Source of the DNA: Nitrospira sp.
GTDB lineage: Bacteria; Nitrospirota; Nitrospiria; Nitrospirales; UBA8639
Assembly: GCA_024760505.1 (NCBI GenBank)
Contig: CP058931.1
Coordinates: 2,552,001 to 2,616,000 of the forward strand
Direction: 5' to 3'
DNA: 64,000 bases
The position numbers and the translations under genes were made by a program. The notes beneath the pieces are model-generated. The model ran no database searches and had not been told where the DNA came from. It saw nothing but the letters and a program-made list of their open reading frames with translations. This document shows positions 23,832 through 33,599 of the stretch, piece by piece (position 1 is the stretch's first letter; each line of letters opens with the position of its first letter).

Positions 23832-24959
23832 ATGCCATCCCCCAAACCCTCCCCCCGTTCCCCACGCATCACCAAACGTAGTCCCCGCCGATCAAAGGCA
23901 AAAGTAACCTCCAGCCGGGTGGCGATTATTGGTGGAGGGCATGGTGGGACCGCACTTATGGAAATTTTTGCGGAAGATCCCCTGGTGACCGTGGTAGGGT
24001 TGAGTGAAATCCGTCCGCACACCATGGGCGTCCGTCTCGCTAAAAAAATCGGGATTCCTGTCCTTCGCCGTTATCAAGATTTGCTCAAGATCAAAGATGT
24101 GGACCTGGTGATCGATGTGACGGGCGATCCCGATGTGGAGAAGACCCTGCTTGAGTCGCATGCCCCACATTTGGCATTGGTGGGGGGCGCGAGCGCCAAG
24201 TTTATGTGGCAATTGATTGAAGCCAGAATCCGGGCCTCTGCCGAAATCGAAAATACCCTCACCCGGTATCAATCACTGTTTCGTTTGTACGTCAAAGAGG
24301 AAGCTGAAGGGGCGGTGGATGAGGAGCGGACGCGCATTGCCTGTGAGATCCATGATGGTCTGGTGCAAACTCTGGTGGGAGTGAGCCTGAAGATGGAGCG
24401 TGTCCGTGAATTGGTGGCAGAGGATCCCCCCAAGTGTTTGACGATGCTCAATCAGACGACCCTGCAATTGAAGCATGCCATTCAGGAGGCCAGGGAGGTG
24501 GTCTATAACCTTCGCCCGGGGCAATATGATCATTTAGCCTTTATTCCCGCGTTATCAAATTATCTGAAGGCCTATGAAAGGGAGCACCGGATTCGGACTG
24601 AGTTTGAAGGGAGTGGGGATGAATCCCAACTTGATCCTAAAGCGAAAGTCTTTGTTTTTCGCATGGTCCAGGAAGCATTAAGCAATGTGGCCAAACATGC
24701 CGGAGCTACCAAGGTGATTGTAAAAGTCGCGCTCAAGAAAGATGTTTTGAAAGCGACCGTTTCTGATAACGGCCAGGGCTTTGACGTCAAGGCAGAGGGG
24801 CAGAATCCTGAAAAATGGGATCATTTCGGAGTCAGAAGTATGACGGAACGGGCGAGAATGTTAGGCGGAAACGTGCAGTGGGTGTCGAAACCCGGCACCG
24901 GCACGAAGGTTGAAATTTTCATTCCTCTGGTATTAAAGGAAAAGGTGCCTTATGCCTAA
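23832..24959 (+). CDS. Cytoplasmic histidine kinase with N-terminal Rossmann domain
   Basis: About 375 residues; ATG at 23832 (GTG at 23826 also possible). After a basic Pro/Ser-rich leader, residues ~30-130 form a Rossmann domain like the NAD-binding domain of homoserine dehydrogenases: RVAIIGGGHGGTALMEIF, then KDVDLVIDVTGDPDVEK and LALVGGASAKF. A helical linker leads to a HisKA_3 box (RTRIACEIHDGLVQTLVGVS, phospho-acceptor His) and HATPase (VQEALSNVAKHAG N-box, SDNGQGFD, GTGTKVEIFIPL). No membrane segment is seen. It probably reads a dinucleotide or redox state and phosphorylates the NarL-type regulator whose start it overlaps by 8 bases. Confidence 0.88.
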   Translation: MPSPKPSPRSPRITKRSPRRSKAKVTSSRVAIIGGGHGGTALMEIFAEDPLVTVVGLSEIRPHTMGVRLAKKIGIPVLRRYQDLLKIKDVDLVIDVTGDPDVEKTLLESHAPHLALVGGASAKFMWQLIEARIRASAEIENTLTRYQSLFRLYVKEEAEGAVDEERTRIACEIHDGLVQTLVGVSLKMERVRELVAEDPPKCLTMLNQTTLQLKHAIQEAREVVYNLRPGQYDHLAFIPALSNYLKAYEREHRIRTEFEGSGDESQLDPKAKVFVFRMVQEALSNVAKHAGATKVIVKVALKKDVLKATVSDNGQGFDVKAEGQNPEKWDHFGVRSMTERARMLGGNVQWVSKPGTGTKVEIFIPLVLKEKVPYA

Positions 24960-25629
24960 AACGACTAAAGTCCTCATTGTTGATGATCATCGTGTGGTGC
25001 GTGAAGGGTTATGTGCGATTCTGGAAACCAAGGACGATATCCAGGTCGTGGGGGAAGCAAAAGATGGAGGAGAGGCCGTCGAACAAACCCGACTGCTTAT
25101 GCCGGATGTGATTCTCATGGATGTCAGTATGCCGGGCATGACGGGGGTGGAAGCCACGCGAATTATTAAACGGGAATTTCCTCACATCGGGGTGGTGGCC
25201 CTGACGATGTACGAAGAACAGCAATACATTTTTGATCTGGTGCGAGCCGGAGCCACCGGGTATTTACTCAAAGATAGTGATTCGGCGCAAATTGTGGCCG
25301 CTATTCGGACTATTGCCCGTGGCGAGTCTCTGATACATCCATCCGTCGCCAGTAAGATTCTGGTCGAGTTTTCGTTGTTGTCTGAAGGCAAAGGCAAAAA
25401 ACGGGGAATTTTGGAGCACGATCTCACCGACCGTGAAATCACCGTGTTGCAATTAGTGGCGGATGGAAAAACAAATAAGGAAATTGCGAACGTCCTGGAT
25501 CTCAGTGAAAAGACGGTCAAAAATCACGTCCGCAATATTTTTCATAAACTGCATGTGTTTGATCGAACCCAAGCGGCCATTCTGGCCATTCGCAAAGGCA
25601 TCATCGAACTCGAACCTCGCAAGATGTAA
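24952..25629 (+). CDS. NarL/LuxR-type response regulator
   Basis: A 225-residue regulator. The receiver domain (~1-125) has the acidic pair in VLIVDDHRVVREGL, the phospho-acceptor Asp in PDVILMDVSMPGMTGVE, Thr in VALTMYEEQQ and Lys in GYLLKDSDS. The LuxR-type HTH (~155-220) reads LTDREITVLQLVADGKTNKE, then DLSEKTVKNHVRNIFHKL. It overlaps the kinase gene by 8 bases, so the pair is co-translated. Its targets are unknown; the redox gene at 25778 lies just downstream. Confidence 0.95.
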   Translation: MPKTTKVLIVDDHRVVREGLCAILETKDDIQVVGEAKDGGEAVEQTRLLMPDVILMDVSMPGMTGVEATRIIKREFPHIGVVALTMYEEQQYIFDLVRAGATGYLLKDSDSAQIVAAIRTIARGESLIHPSVASKILVEFSLLSEGKGKKRGILEHDLTDREITVLQLVADGKTNKEIANVLDLSEKTVKNHVRNIFHKLHVFDRTQAAILAIRKGIIELEPRKM

Positions 25630-25777
25630 GCCGCGCCGCACGTCCATTTCGTTGTCTCCTTTCGCATTGTTCTCTCGTGGCGAGGAAATCGCGGTTTCTT
25701 CGTTTTACCTTGCCCGCCTATTTTCGTCAGTGCTAACATGACAATATTGGGAAGTTTATCAAGGAGGAGTGATTGCA

Positions 25778-26062
25778 ATGGCGAATGTGACCTTGTTGGT
25801 GTCCAAATCCTGTTCGGCCTGCCCAAATGCGAAAACGCTCTGGAAAGGCATGCGGGTTAAATATAGTTTCAGTTACCGGGAAATTGATATTACATCGGAG
25901 GCCGGTCAAGAACTGGCGGAGCGACATGCTATTCGTGCCGTGCCCGCAACCCTGATCAATGGACGGTTGACCTTTATCGGGGTTCCACCGCGGGAAAGTG
26001 CGGAAAAAGCTCTGCAAGCGAAGGCGAAGCCAAAACCTAAAAAAGAGGAAACGGAGGAATAA
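25778..26062 (+). CDS. Glutaredoxin/thioredoxin-like protein
   Basis: A 94-residue small thiol-redox protein with VTLLVSKSCSACPNAK (active-site CSAC) and the cis-proline loop IRAVPATLINGRLTFIGVPP, typical of the glutaredoxin/thioredoxin fold. The end is a Lys/Glu/Pro-rich tail (KAKPKPKKEETEE). ATG 25778 has AAGGAGGAGTG upstream; the preceding frame lacks a site. It is probably cytoplasmic. It may serve as reductant for partners regulated by the preceding two-component pair, which is inference from position. Confidence 0.88.
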   Translation: MANVTLLVSKSCSACPNAKTLWKGMRVKYSFSYREIDITSEAGQELAERHAIRAVPATLINGRLTFIGVPPRESAEKALQAKAKPKPKKEETEE

Positions 26063-26145
26063 TTTCAGGACTTCATCTCTACGATAGCTCCTCATAGACA
26101 ATTTCTGAGTAGATAACGACCGCGAAAGATAGACGAGGTTTTCAC

Positions 26146-26322
26146 ATGCCCAATGAAGATGAAGACGAAATAGAATTAGATATTGAGTTGCCCGTCCTTC
26201 CCAGGGTTCCTTCCGGTCCTCCACCTGAATGTTCCTTCTGTGGTGAACCCATGTCCTTAATTGACGGGGATTGGAGTTGCCCTGATTGTAATGGCGAACT
26301 CATAGGACCAGAAACCGGCTAG
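26146..26322 (+). CDS. Small zinc-ribbon protein
   Basis: A 58-residue protein with an acidic start (NEDEDEIELDIELP) and two CxxC knuckles, ECSFCGEPM and WSCPDCNGEL, forming a likely zinc ribbon. It ends with an ELIGPETG tail. The ribosome site is weak (GACGAGG). Such small ribbons are common; no partner is evident. It lies between the glutaredoxin-like gene and addB. Confidence 0.65.
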   Translation: MPNEDEDEIELDIELPVLPRVPSGPPPECSFCGEPMSLIDGDWSCPDCNGELIGPETG

Positions 26323-26375
26323 AAATCGGCAGGATCGGTCTTATAACCTACCTCCGATCGAACGCAAAAGTCCGG

Positions 26376-29300
26376 ATGTTTACGCTTGTCAGCGGCCCAT
26401 TCTCTCCTCACCTCGAATCAGCTCTTGTCGAAACGGTCCGGCAGATCAAATCGGCCGATTCCCGCGCGCCACTGGCCATTCTTGTGCCTTCGGATTCATT
26501 GCGAAGAAGGCTCCAGTGGTTATTGTGCGCCGAGCATTCCTGTGCGCTCTTCGATCTCCATATTCTGACGTTCCATCAGTTTGCCCTCCATCTTCATGCC
26601 GAACAAGCGGCATTGGATTCCCTGGAAACAGGGATGTCTCCGTTTGAACTCGTCGGCGACTTTTTCTATGAATACCTTCTAGCCGTACTTTTGGAAAAGA
26701 GTGGGCAAACTGTCGGACCCTTTGCCGATCTTCAAGGTTCATCAGGTCTCAGGCAGGCCGTGTGGCGGAGCATTCGGGATTTGCTTGAAGCGCAAGTTGA
26801 GCCACGCCTGGCTCTCCGTGCGGTGGAAGAGGGGCTGTTCGATGAGATTGCGGTCACTCGTCTCGCGGGCTTACTGAATCTTCAGGAGGCCATCGGGAAT
26901 TTGAGCCGACAATTAGGGGTGGGATTGCCGGAAGATTTGGCCAATTCGGTGATCCCCTGGGTTGGGGCATCACCGTTTGTTGCCAGACTCTCGACGGTCA
27001 TGTATTACGGTTTTTACGACATCACGCAAGTTCAGCTTTCGCTGTTAGAAGAAGTGGCTCGTACGAATTCCGTGAAGGTGTTCTTTCCCCTTACCGATCA
27101 ATCTGCCTATCAATTTGCCCAACAATTTCTTGATCGACATTTATTAAAAGCCGGAGTGGTGTACCAACCTCTTCAGGTTAGGCACGAACCGTTCGAAATA
27201 GCGAATCGGGCGGTGTCATCCCCGTCCGTGCAGGTGGTAAATGTGATTGGGGCCCAAGGGGAGCTGGTTTTTACCTGCAAAGCCATTCTGCATGCGGTGG
27301 AAACGACAGGGCATACGTTTCATGAGATTGGGGTGGTGGCCAGAACTCTCGATCCATATGGGCTATTTCTGCGGAGGGTGTTTGAGGAATATCGAATTCC
27401 CTTCTGCACTACAGCGACCTTGCCTCTGTTGGAAGAACCGGTCGCCAAGCTTTGGTGGCAGCTTGCCGGCTTGAGGGAAGAGCGGTACCCCTGGCAGGCA
27501 CTGCTGAATGTCGTGACCTCGCCCTATTATCGAAGCCTGTCGGTCAACGGACGGTCCACCCATGAACAAAAGCCACTCTGGAGCCAGGCCATTCGTCATT
27601 GGCGTCTTATGCAAGGTCGGGAGGATTGGGAACGTCTTGCAGCCGTCGCGAATGACCCGGAAGCAATTGGTGACTGGCAGCGGAAGGTCGGAGTGCCGCT
27701 GGAAGAGGCGTCTGTCGCTTTACAGCAGTGCGCGGACGTCGTGGGTCGACTGGTGGCCGATTGTCAGGCTCTTCCGGAATCAGGCCCGATTGGTGAACTG
27801 ACCCTCGCGTTTGAAGCACTCGTGAATACCCACCTTTCCTTGCTTCAAGAAGAAACATCTTCTCAAATGGAAGCGCGGGATCAGGCCCATCAGGCAAGTC
27901 TTGCGCAAGCATTCGAACAGGTCATGACGCAGTTAAAGCAACTGGATCGGGTCGGTTACCAAGTGACCTGGGGGGCATGGGTGGAGGTGTTTCGAGGAGC
28001 CTTGGAAGGGACAAGCCTGCCTGTTCCGGGACAAAGCCCCTTAGGGGTGCAAGTGGTCGATGCCATGGCCGCGCGAGGCCATGCCTTTAGAACCGTGTTT
28101 ATTCTCGGAATGAATGATCAGGTCTTTCCCCGTGTGGTTCGGGAGGATGCCTTTTTACGGGACGGGGATCGAAGAGTGTTGGCGGAAAGTCTTGGATATA
28201 AAATTGATGAAAAAATGCACGGGTTTGATGAAGAGGCTCTCTTGTTTGCGTTGCTTCGACACTCAGCTCGTGACCGGGTGTATCTCGTCTACCAACGTGC
28301 TGACCACAAGGGGCGCCCGCTACTGCCGTCTCCTCTCCTAACGGAATGGGCACGAGATGTACCGGGTTGTTCTGAGTCGGAGATCAGCGTGCCGTTGCGT
28401 GTGGCTGAGCGGGTGAGAATTCCATACTTTTCTCCGGGTGAAGAGACCGGACAGGAAACGCGCCTGCGGTATCTGCTTCAGGGGCGGGCGATCCAAACAG
28501 ATTCTTTGGAGCCATCGTTCTGGTGGAAATTGTTTTGCCATGGACTCAAAGCGGTGGCTGCTCTTGAAAGAACGTCCACCGGCGCGGGATCGTATGATGG
28601 GATCATGCCGGTCGAGGGGGCGCATTGGCAGGATCTCTTGTCCCGGGGGTTGTCACCGACAGCGTTGGAACGCTATGCCCAATGTCCTTTCCGGTATTGG
28701 ATGGAACATGCTTTGCGTACACGGAATGTCCGAGAGCCCATTTCGCGGGAAATGCCAAGTCGGGTTTGGGGAGAGTTGGGGCATGCCATTCTTCGGCATG
28801 TCTATCGCTATCTCATCGATCATCAATGGCCGGTCTCTCCAATAGAGCCCGTTCATTTCTCTTCCTTGATCGCCTCGACCATTGATCAGGTCTGCGATAA
28901 ATATGCGACGCACTATGGAAAAGGGTATGTGGTCCTGTGGGAAAGAATGAAAACGCAATTAGGTGCTGTGGTATTTGCGATGATCGAGCATGATCAACAG
29001 GAGTACCTCGATCAGGCCATGGTGCCGGTGGATTGTGAGGTCGGGGCCGAGGGAGAGATTGTGAGCGAGGCGCCGGGAGGCTCGACCGTGCTGAAGATTC
29101 ATGGACGAGTGGATCGCGTGGACCGGCAGTCCGATGGCCCACGAACTCGTATTGTGGATTATAAATTTTCGGGTGGATTGGCGACTCGAACAGACGACCC
29201 CGATCTCGTCAATGAAACCCTGCGTGGTCGCCGGTTACAACCTCCCTTATATTCACTGATGTCTTCCTTGAGCCTGTCCGGTCTTTCTGGAGAGCATTCC

Positions 29301-29630
29301 CAAGAAATGATGTTGCCACATCCTGCGATGCATTCCGTGGAATTCCGGTTTATCCGTCCATTACATTCTGAACCTCTGACCTTTTCCTCGTTTCCCGGTT
29401 CAATCTGGGATACGCCGACTGGTGACCAATTGTTGAGGACCATTAGTCGGTGGATCGAGAGCATACGCGCCGGACAGTTCTTTGTTCTACCTGGAAAAAC
29501 CTACTGCCCGTCTTGCCATTGGTCTGTAGCCTGCCGTTACCAGCATTATCCTTCGCGGGAGAGAGCCTACAGACTCCCATTGGCAAAAGCATTTCGACAG
29601 TTACGAAAGCAGCGAGCCACAGATGAGTAA
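26376..29630 (+). CDS. addB: AddB-like subunit of AddAB helicase-nuclease
   Basis: A 1084-residue AddB/RexB-type protein. It has helicase-like regions (AILVPSDSLRRRLQWLL, TFHQFALHLHA) and a C-terminal nuclease domain. The catalytic region reads KIHGRVDRVDR, then TRIVDYKFSGG. The Fe-S cluster cysteines typical of AddB are present: one in LERYAQCPFRYWM and three in TYCPSCHWSVACRYQHY. The N-terminus reads VSGPFSPHLESALVE, without the GxGKT seen in Firmicutes AddB, so ATP hydrolysis by this subunit is doubtful. With AddA it resects double-strand breaks and degrades linear DNA. It overlaps addA by 8 bases. Confidence 0.9.
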   Translation: MFTLVSGPFSPHLESALVETVRQIKSADSRAPLAILVPSDSLRRRLQWLLCAEHSCALFDLHILTFHQFALHLHAEQAALDSLETGMSPFELVGDFFYEYLLAVLLEKSGQTVGPFADLQGSSGLRQAVWRSIRDLLEAQVEPRLALRAVEEGLFDEIAVTRLAGLLNLQEAIGNLSRQLGVGLPEDLANSVIPWVGASPFVARLSTVMYYGFYDITQVQLSLLEEVARTNSVKVFFPLTDQSAYQFAQQFLDRHLLKAGVVYQPLQVRHEPFEIANRAVSSPSVQVVNVIGAQGELVFTCKAILHAVETTGHTFHEIGVVARTLDPYGLFLRRVFEEYRIPFCTTATLPLLEEPVAKLWWQLAGLREERYPWQALLNVVTSPYYRSLSVNGRSTHEQKPLWSQAIRHWRLMQGREDWERLAAVANDPEAIGDWQRKVGVPLEEASVALQQCADVVGRLVADCQALPESGPIGELTLAFEALVNTHLSLLQEETSSQMEARDQAHQASLAQAFEQVMTQLKQLDRVGYQVTWGAWVEVFRGALEGTSLPVPGQSPLGVQVVDAMAARGHAFRTVFILGMNDQVFPRVVREDAFLRDGDRRVLAESLGYKIDEKMHGFDEEALLFALLRHSARDRVYLVYQRADHKGRPLLPSPLLTEWARDVPGCSESEISVPLRVAERVRIPYFSPGEETGQETRLRYLLQGRAIQTDSLEPSFWWKLFCHGLKAVAALERTSTGAGSYDGIMPVEGAHWQDLLSRGLSPTALERYAQCPFRYWMEHALRTRNVREPISREMPSRVWGELGHAILRHVYRYLIDHQWPVSPIEPVHFSSLIASTIDQVCDKYATHYGKGYVVLWERMKTQLGAVVFAMIEHDQQEYLDQAMVPVDCEVGAEGEIVSEAPGGSTVLKIHGRVDRVDRQSDGPRTRIVDYKFSGGLATRTDDPDLVNETLRGRRLQPPLYSLMSSLSLSGLSGEHSQEMMLPHPAMHSVEFRFIRPLHSEPLTFSSFPGSIWDTPTGDQLLRTISRWIESIRAGQFFVLPGKTYCPSCHWSVACRYQHYPSRERAYRLPLAKAFRQLRKQRATDE

Positions 29631-32600
29631 TCTCAATCTCCTTCGCGATGCCGATGCGCGACTCATGGCGGAAACCACGTTTGATCGCAATGTCGTCGTG
29701 CTGGCCGGAGCCGGGACGGGTAAAACGACGCTGTTGGTGAATCGACTGATTCATGCGCTTCTGAGGGAGCCACACCCGTTACGCCTGACCGACATGTTGG
29801 CTCTGACCTTCACGAATAAAGCTGCGAATGAAATGAAAGCGCGGCTCCGCGACCGGTTGCATGGGCTACTCGCTGATTGTGAGGCGGAAGCCGGACGTGA
29901 GGATTCCGGTGGAACAGACCTGGAGGAGTTCAAGCAATGCTATCATGTGTCCACGGCGCATGTAAGAGAAAAAATTCAGATCGCCTTGCGTGATCTGGAG
30001 AAATCGCAAATTGCCACGCTCCATAGTTTTGCCGCTCATGTCCTTCGTCTGTATCCCTTAGAAGCCAGGATCGATCCTCATTTCCATGAGGATGAAGGCA
30101 CTCAATTCCTTGAGGCATTTCAACATGCGTGGGATGTCTGGTTGGAACAGGAATTAGGTGTGCAAGGTTCCGCGCATGCCCAGTGGCAGGACCTGCTCAA
30201 TCACATGGGTTTGCAAGAGATTCGATCCTTTGCCTTTTCGCTCTGTCAGGATCAGATTTCTATTCCTGAATTGGATCAGCAAGTGAGTGCCGAAGGTTCC
30301 TCGCCGGCCTTTCGGAAGTGGCTACAGAGTAAACAGCATCAGGTCCGATCATTGCTGACGCAATACGACCGAGCCAAACCTCGAAAAATTGAGAAGCTTT
30401 TATCTCTTGCTGAACGCGTGTTTGATCGGGTGGGCTATGGGGAGCCACCAATGGACTTCCATTTGTCTGATGAGGAGAAAGCCCTGGTTGGTTCCACCAT
30501 TGGCAAGGCCCCGGGGGAGTGGGATGCGTTGGATTTTCAAGATGCCAGGCGGGCGATTCAAGCTTCGCAACAGCTGTTGCAGGTCAATGAAGTCCTCTTG
30601 AGTAAGGTTCTTCATGTGCTGGGGCCCTTTGCCGAACGAGTTCGCCAAAGTTTTTCGGCGAAGGGATGGATTCGATTTGATGGGCTCTTGATCCGGGTTA
30701 GAGATCTCCTACGGGATCATCCCATGGTCAGAGAGCAATTGAAGAGGACCTATGCGGCCATAATGGTTGATGAGTTTCAGGATACTGATCCGGTTCAATA
30801 TGAAATTTTACTTTATCTAGGTGAGTGCCCAAATGAGTGCGGGAGGTTTTGGCGGGATATCCAGCTTATGCCGGGGAAGCTGTTTATTGTGGGTGATCCC
30901 AAGCAATCGATCTATGCCTTTCGGCGAGCTGATATCGAGGCGTTTGATCAGGTCGTGGACAAAGTGACGCATGATGGAGGGATCGTGTGTACTCTTCTGA
31001 CCAATTTTCGTAGTGATGGGGCCATTCTTGAAGCCGTCAATGCGGTGTTTGACCGGTTATTCATTCCTCAAGCCAATGTCCAACCCCCCAATGTCCCCCT
31101 GGCGGTTGGACGGATGCGAGAGGCGGGTTCCGGCTCGACAGGAATGGAGATCTGTGTCATGGCCAACCCTCAAGGGGAAGACGAATGGGATGCTGAGCGG
31201 GCCACACGGGTGGAGGCCGAATGGTTAGCAGGGTGGATTGAAGAACAATTGCTGCCGGGAAGCCAGTGGATTATGGAGAAGGGAGTGAGAACCGCCTTAC
31301 GTCCCGGGCATATCGCGGTGTTGTTAAGAAAGTTTACCAATGCGCAGGTGTATCTTGAAGCGTTGCAGCGCCACAACATACCTTGCATGGCCGATGGTGA
31401 GCGGCATTTTTACCGGCGTCAGGAAGTGATTGACGTGGTGAATGTGCTTCGCGTCCTGGATGACCCCACCGATGCTCTGGCCCTTGTGGGGATTCTCCGT
31501 TCTTCGTTAGGCGGGCTGACGGATCGGGAGATTATGGATGTGATGAAACTCGGCCCGTTGGATATCCGGCAGCCTCAGAGACTTGGTGCATGGGCGAGTT
31601 CCCAACAGTCAGTCATTCAGGGCCTTTTCCAGCGGCTGGCCTGGCTTCACGCCCAGGCAAATCGACTCCCTATACCGGAATTACTTGATCACCTGTTTCA
31701 ACAACTTCCCCTCGTGGAATTGGCCGCCGCCTCGAGCCATGGTGAACAGGCGGTGGTGAATGTCTGGAAGCTTCGTGACCTGATGAGTGAGCAGGCCGCC
31801 ATTCCTTCTTTGTCGTTTTCTGCCTGGGTGGAGCGATTGGTCCATTCCCTCATGACCCATCCTTCAGAGCCGGAAGCCCCTTTGGCCGAAGAGACGTTAG
31901 ACGCGGTGCGTGTCCTAACGATTCATAAGGCCAAAGGACTCGAATTCCCCGTGGTGCTGTTACCCGGGTTGCATCAGAAGGCCACAGGACTGGATCGCGG
32001 GGCACAGATTACATTTGACTGGATTAGCGGCTTGTATGGTTGTACGTTGCCACCTGTATGGAATGCAGGCCAGGTGCCTCTGTGGGAAAAGCAACGGATT
32101 CGAGAAGCCGCCGAACAGCGACGTCTGCTATATGTCGGAATGACCAGGGCCCGGGAGCGCTTAATCTTATCAGGGGGCATACTCCCGAAAGTGGGTGGGG
32201 AGAGCCTTTTGAGTCTTATTCAGGGAATTGTTGAAGGAGAATTCGGGAATCCGGACCTGGATATGGTACGGGTGGGAGGGGTTTCCATTCCTCACACTGT
32301 CGTGACGCCCGCAGTGTTGAAGTATTTGAAGCCCCCACAGCACCTTGCTGATCCTGAAGGTAGCAATGAGGTGGTGATCTCGACGCCCCAGTGGGACACA
32401 CGTGAAATGAGATGGCAACAGACCAATCAGGCGGAGGCTTACGTCAATCCCTCTATGCTGCATCAGGCGAGATTGGTCCAGGACCCGGGGGAGAGGGGTC
32501 AAGGTTCACGTGGGACCGGTCAGCGTCTTGGGATTTTGATGCATCGGGTGCTTCAACGGTGGGATTTTCAAAGTGAACCTGGAAGGGTACAAAGTGCGCT

Positions 32601-33066
32601 TATCGATTTTTGTGAACGCCAGTTACCAGGCCAGTCAGGGTTGGATAAGAGTGAGGTGGTCAGAGAACTTGCAACGCTCTTTGATCTCTTTCTCGGTTCA
32701 CCGGGGTATCGGGAATTGCAGCGGGCAACGATTCTTGGTCGGGAAGTTCCATTTGCGGTGCCATGGCCTGTCGGGCAACATGAGCCTTCCTTGCCACGGA
32801 CCTGCGTGATGGAGGGGGTGATGGATGTGGTCTATGAAATCGATGGCGACGTGTGGGTTGGCGATTATAAAACGGATCACGTATCCTCTCGCACGGTGGG
32901 GCCGCGCGCGGAGACTTACCGGGAACAAGCGCATGCCTATGCGCGGGCCGCTCGCCAATGCTTGGGTCCTGCGGTCAAAGGGTGTAAACTCTTTTTTATT
33001 CGTCTCGGGGAAGTGGTCACGGTGACGGTAGAAACCGATGGAAATATGTTTCAACACGAACAATAG
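29623..33066 (+). CDS. addA: AddA-like UvrD helicase and nuclease subunit
   Basis: A 1147-residue SF1A helicase with a C-terminal RecB-type nuclease. Motif I is VLAGAGTGKTTLLVNRL, motif Ia FTNKAANEM, motif II MVDEFQDTDPVQ, motif III VGDPKQSIYAFRRAD, motif V TIHKAKGLEFPVVLL, motif VI RRLLYVGMTRARERL. The nuclease motif near the end is DVWVGDYKTD, with MEGVMDVVYE before it. It works with AddB in recombinational repair and defence against linear foreign DNA. Its start overlaps addB, so the two are made from one message. Confidence 0.94.
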   Translation: MSNLNLLRDADARLMAETTFDRNVVVLAGAGTGKTTLLVNRLIHALLREPHPLRLTDMLALTFTNKAANEMKARLRDRLHGLLADCEAEAGREDSGGTDLEEFKQCYHVSTAHVREKIQIALRDLEKSQIATLHSFAAHVLRLYPLEARIDPHFHEDEGTQFLEAFQHAWDVWLEQELGVQGSAHAQWQDLLNHMGLQEIRSFAFSLCQDQISIPELDQQVSAEGSSPAFRKWLQSKQHQVRSLLTQYDRAKPRKIEKLLSLAERVFDRVGYGEPPMDFHLSDEEKALVGSTIGKAPGEWDALDFQDARRAIQASQQLLQVNEVLLSKVLHVLGPFAERVRQSFSAKGWIRFDGLLIRVRDLLRDHPMVREQLKRTYAAIMVDEFQDTDPVQYEILLYLGECPNECGRFWRDIQLMPGKLFIVGDPKQSIYAFRRADIEAFDQVVDKVTHDGGIVCTLLTNFRSDGAILEAVNAVFDRLFIPQANVQPPNVPLAVGRMREAGSGSTGMEICVMANPQGEDEWDAERATRVEAEWLAGWIEEQLLPGSQWIMEKGVRTALRPGHIAVLLRKFTNAQVYLEALQRHNIPCMADGERHFYRRQEVIDVVNVLRVLDDPTDALALVGILRSSLGGLTDREIMDVMKLGPLDIRQPQRLGAWASSQQSVIQGLFQRLAWLHAQANRLPIPELLDHLFQQLPLVELAAASSHGEQAVVNVWKLRDLMSEQAAIPSLSFSAWVERLVHSLMTHPSEPEAPLAEETLDAVRVLTIHKAKGLEFPVVLLPGLHQKATGLDRGAQITFDWISGLYGCTLPPVWNAGQVPLWEKQRIREAAEQRRLLYVGMTRARERLILSGGILPKVGGESLLSLIQGIVEGEFGNPDLDMVRVGGVSIPHTVVTPAVLKYLKPPQHLADPEGSNEVVISTPQWDTREMRWQQTNQAEAYVNPSMLHQARLVQDPGERGQGSRGTGQRLGILMHRVLQRWDFQSEPGRVQSALIDFCERQLPGQSGLDKSEVVRELATLFDLFLGSPGYRELQRATILGREVPFAVPWPVGQHEPSLPRTCVMEGVMDVVYEIDGDVWVGDYKTDHVSSRTVGPRAETYREQAHAYARAARQCLGPAVKGCKLFFIRLGEVVTVTVETDGNMFQHEQ

Positions 33067-33083
33067 ATGACAAGGAGGGAGCA

Positions 33084-33548
33084 ATGAGGAATTGGAGGAT
33101 GAAGATGTGCGTTGGGGTCTATTTCATTATGATGGCGGCGGGAGGGTGCGCATCTGACAAACCAGCGCCGTTGACTGCCTTGGCCCCTCCTCCAAATGTG
33201 GATATCCAAGTGTTGCAGGTTATGACCGAAGGCAAGCGCTTCTTCGACGAGGGCCGGTGGGAAGCGGCACGACAACAGTTTCAGTCTGCTGTCCAACAAC
33301 AAGCCGATCTGGCCGAAGCCCACTATAATCTTGCGCTGTGCATGGACAAAATGGGCGATCAAGCCGGCGCAAAGAAACATTTCATTGAGGCTGCCAACCT
33401 GGCTCCCGGTAATAAGGTGATTTGGAATTCTCCACCGCTTCGACGGTATGGCAATGTTCCCGATGCCCCTACGCAAGCTACCTCGGCTCCGGTCATACCA
33501 GGATTCGGTGGAGGAGCGACTCCAGGCGGCGGGGGTAGGGGTTTTTAA
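33084..33548 (+). CDS. TPR-repeat lipoprotein
   Basis: A 154-residue product with a type II signal peptide (lipobox AAGGC; Cys about residue 22). Residues ~45-110 contain two tetratricopeptide repeats (GKRFFDEGRWEAARQQFQSA; AEAHYNLALCMDKMGDQAGA). The tail is Gly/Pro-rich (GFGGGATPGGGGRGF). It starts at ATG 33084 with AAGGAGGGA upstream. It is probably membrane-anchored in the periplasm as a scaffold. It follows addA by 17 bases and converges on lgt, which matures lipoproteins like this one. Confidence 0.85.
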   Translation: MRNWRMKMCVGVYFIMMAAGGCASDKPAPLTALAPPPNVDIQVLQVMTEGKRFFDEGRWEAARQQFQSAVQQQADLAEAHYNLALCMDKMGDQAGAKKHFIEAANLAPGNKVIWNSPPLRRYGNVPDAPTQATSAPVIPGFGGGATPGGGGRGF

Positions 33549-33599
33549 GCTGCTTTTTGGGGATTTCCCGGAATCTGATAAGCATGCGTGAAGGGGGGG

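Noticed and set aside
23654..24272. Minus-strand frames opposite the nrdR end and kinase gene
   Set aside because: Shadows of well-supported plus-strand genes without motifs or ribosome sites.
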